Under the pieces are notes generated by a model. The model saw only the letters and a program-made list of their open reading frames with translations, was not told the DNA's origin and searched no databases. A program made the translations under genes and the position numbers. A DNA stretch of 62,312 nucleotides, from positions 85,954-148,265 of the forward strand of contig JADFCV010000003.1 of NCBI GenBank assembly GCA_017161655.1, read 5' to 3'. This document shows positions 60,794 to 62,312 of the stretch, piece after piece. This DNA is from Candidatus Sumerlaeota bacterium (GTDB lineage Bacteria > Sumerlaeota > Sumerlaeia > Sumerlaeales > Sumerlaeaceae). Position 1 is the stretch's first letter, and every line of letters begins with the position of its first letter.

Positions 60794-62312
60794 ATGGATC
60801 CACGGTGTGTTAGATCTTCGCTAACGAGACTACAAGTTATAGGGACTATTTGTTCTTTAATTATTGTCCAGCTTTGCTTGGCACATCAGCAGACCACGTC
60901 ACCACTTGTCGAGCGGCTTGAGAAAGTCATCACCAAGTATCCGCTCAAAGGAAACGTGACTGTTGCTGTGTATGTCACGGATGTAGCAAGTGGTGAGGTC
61001 CTGGTCAACCGACATGGCGAAAAGCCGCTCAAACCAGCATCTTGCAACAAGCTTTTGACGACGGCTGCAGGGCTCACTTTGCTTGGCCCAGCGTTCACCT
61101 TTCACACCTATCTTTACGCGGACGGTCCCGTCACTACTCCGACGCTGCGAGCAAACCTTTACGTTGTTGGCGGCGGAGACCCAACCATTTCTGGACGCTT
61201 CGAGCCAAACAAACGCGACGTCACAGCACCCCTGCGCCGATGGGCAGATGCGTTAACCTCGATGGGGATCAAACGCATTGAAGGCAACATTCTCGCGGAT
61301 GACTCTCTTTTCGATACTCAATACTTCCACCCTACGTGGTACCCTGACGAACGGGGTGAGTGGTACGAGGCAGAGGTCTCCGCTTTGGCCTTTAACGATA
61401 ATTGCGTAGACCTGCTCTGGTCGGGCGTTGGTGGACTTCCTGGCGACCGCGCCGCCCTACGGTTGAATCCCCCAACGCGTTACGTTCGCGTGCGCAACGA
61501 AGTACGACTCGTTGCGACAGGCCGCCCCAGCGGGCGCTGGTATCTGCGTAATCCCGGGTCGAATGATATACTCGCCACAGGCACCCTCAATGTCGGTACC
61601 GAAAAAGACGATAGTGCGAGTGTCAACGACGGGGCACTTTACTTTGCCACGGTCTTCCGCGACGTGCTGACAAGTCACGGCATCGAAGTCACAGGGAAGG
61701 TCAAGCATGTGCGCTATTCTCGTGCGGAAAGCCTGCGCCACCGGCGAACGTTACTTGCCGAACGCGTCTCGCCTCCCCTTTCGGAAATTGTTAAAGTGAT
61801 TAACCTCGTGAGCCAGAACTTTTACGCAGAATGCCTCGTGAAGATGCTCGGACGCCAGTTCGCCAGAGAAGGGAGCTTTCAAGCCGGTTGCCATGTTGTG
61901 CGGGAGTTTGTGCGCAAGAACGGCATCTACTGTGAAGGCCACCGCATGGTCGATGGCTCAGGGCTTTCGGAAGGCAATCGCGTCAGCGCACGTCAGCTCG
62001 TAGAAACCATACGGTTCATGGACAAAGGTCCACACCGAGAGGCCTGGCGAGCGAGTTTCCCAGTTGGTGGTGTTCGTGGCAGCCTGCGTTCGCGCTTCCA
62101 ACAAACAAGTGCCACACAAGCGCTCGCGCCGAACATCATGGGAAAAACTGGTCTTATCGAGAGTGTTCGCTCGCTTTCCGGGATCGCGACAACTGTGGAT
62201 GGGCGGGAACGCTACTACAGCATTATCGTCAACGGATTCCGCTCTGGTGGGGACCAAGTCATCCGCATGATAGACGAGCTGGCATTAGCAATCGTCGATG
62301 AGAACGGCAAGA
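60794..62312 (+). CDS. dacB: PBP4/DacB-type D-alanyl-D-alanine carboxypeptidase/endopeptidase (3' truncated by window edge)
   Basis: The open frame runs off the window after 506 codons. An N-terminal signal peptide or anchor (about residues 1-34) is followed by the penicilloyl-serine transferase core: SxxK in PASCNKLLTTAAGL, SxN in SQNFYAECLV and KTG in MGKTGLIESV. PBP4-type (peptidase S13) enzymes trim peptidoglycan cross-links in the periplasm, and the long insert between SxxK and SxN fits S13. GGTAGGG precedes the ATG at 60794. The stop lies outside the window. Confidence 0.9.
   Translation, partial: MDPRCVRSSLTRLQVIGTICSLIIVQLCLAHQQTTSPLVERLEKVITKYPLKGNVTVAVYVTDVASGEVLVNRHGEKPLKPASCNKLLTTAAGLTLLGPAFTFHTYLYADGPVTTPTLRANLYVVGGGDPTISGRFEPNKRDVTAPLRRWADALTSMGIKRIEGNILADDSLFDTQYFHPTWYPDERGEWYEAEVSALAFNDNCVDLLWSGVGGLPGDRAALRLNPPTRYVRVRNEVRLVATGRPSGRWYLRNPGSNDILATGTLNVGTEKDDSASVNDGALYFATVFRDVLTSHGIEVTGKVKHVRYSRAESLRHRRTLLAERVSPPLSEIVKVINLVSQNFYAECLVKMLGRQFAREGSFQAGCHVVREFVRKNGIYCEGHRMVDGSGLSEGNRVSARQLVETIRFMDKGPHREAWRASFPVGGVRGSLRSRFQQTSATQALAPNIMGKTGLIESVRSLSGIATTVDGRERYYSIIVNGFRSGGDQVIRMIDELALAIVDENGK

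Overview
The window is gene-dense bacterial chromosome with moderate GC by eye. Intergenic gaps are short, ATGA stop/start overlaps are common, and no rRNA, tRNA, CRISPR array, insertion sequence or phage gene was seen. Exported proteins with signal peptides, a lipoprotein, GlmU and a D-Ala-D-Ala carboxypeptidase point to a walled bacterium, probably diderm. Two GH57-type proteins, a radical SAM enzyme with a decayed duplicate half, a lysine/alanine-rich histone-like protein and an unusual ATP synthase operon suggest a deep-branching lineage (for example Sumerlaeota or PVC-like) rather than a well-studied phylum. That placement is inference only.

Layout. 0-6.2 kb (+): end of a MarR regulator, an ABC half-exporter, a CopA copper ATPase, UDP-glucose/GDP-mannose dehydrogenase and an orphan HypA. 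6.2-10.3 kb (-): a tightly overlapping operon of an MBL hydrolase, two glycosyltransferases and a BtpA-family protein. 10.4-20.7 kb: a zinc-free alcohol/quinone oxidoreductase, a large GH57 enzyme, a Prx6-type peroxiredoxin, an esterase-SGNH fusion, thioredoxin-type arsenate reductase and a secreted subtilase/sedolisin-like protease with a CARDB domain. 20.7-29.6 kb (+): duplicated radical SAM/SPASM protein, methyltransferase, ROK kinase, acyltransferase-aminotransferase fusion, SpoIID-domain protein and HAD phosphatase/mutase.

29.6-37.7 kb (-): two adjacent metabolic operons. One has an isocitrate-dehydrogenase-like enzyme, a PEP-mutase/isocitrate-lyase-family lyase and a LeuC/LeuD-type hydro-lyase. 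The other encodes a three-subunit molybdenum hydroxylase (FAD, 2Fe-2S, Mo). Together they look like a catabolic or modified-tricarboxylate module and not leucine synthesis. 37.9-43.0 kb: a GroES-like protein, a divergent GH57-like protein, a coiled-coil protein and two near-identical cold-shock genes that share duplicated structured leaders. 43.0-49.1 kb: prfB with a +1 programmed frameshift, D-aminoacylase, an M20 dipeptidase, GlmU and HPr.

49.2-62.3 kb: a histone-H1-like protein with a duplicated ribosome-binding site inside its gene, a small lipoprotein, an Rrf2-RIC-cupin nitrosative-stress cassette, a DUF362 protein, thioredoxin reductase, a cytidylate-kinase-like protein and an ATP synthase operon. 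That operon reads atpZ, an atpI-atpB fusion, atpE, atpF, atpH, a DinB-like gene and atpA. The gamma, beta and epsilon genes do not follow; a PBP4-type carboxypeptidase runs off the window end instead.

The items most worth a second look are the hydro-lyase/lyase/dehydrogenase/Mo-hydroxylase module, the radical SAM protein with a dead duplicate half, the acyltransferase-aminotransferase fusion block, the cold-shock leader duplication, the histone-like gene with an internal start, and the rearranged ATP synthase operon.
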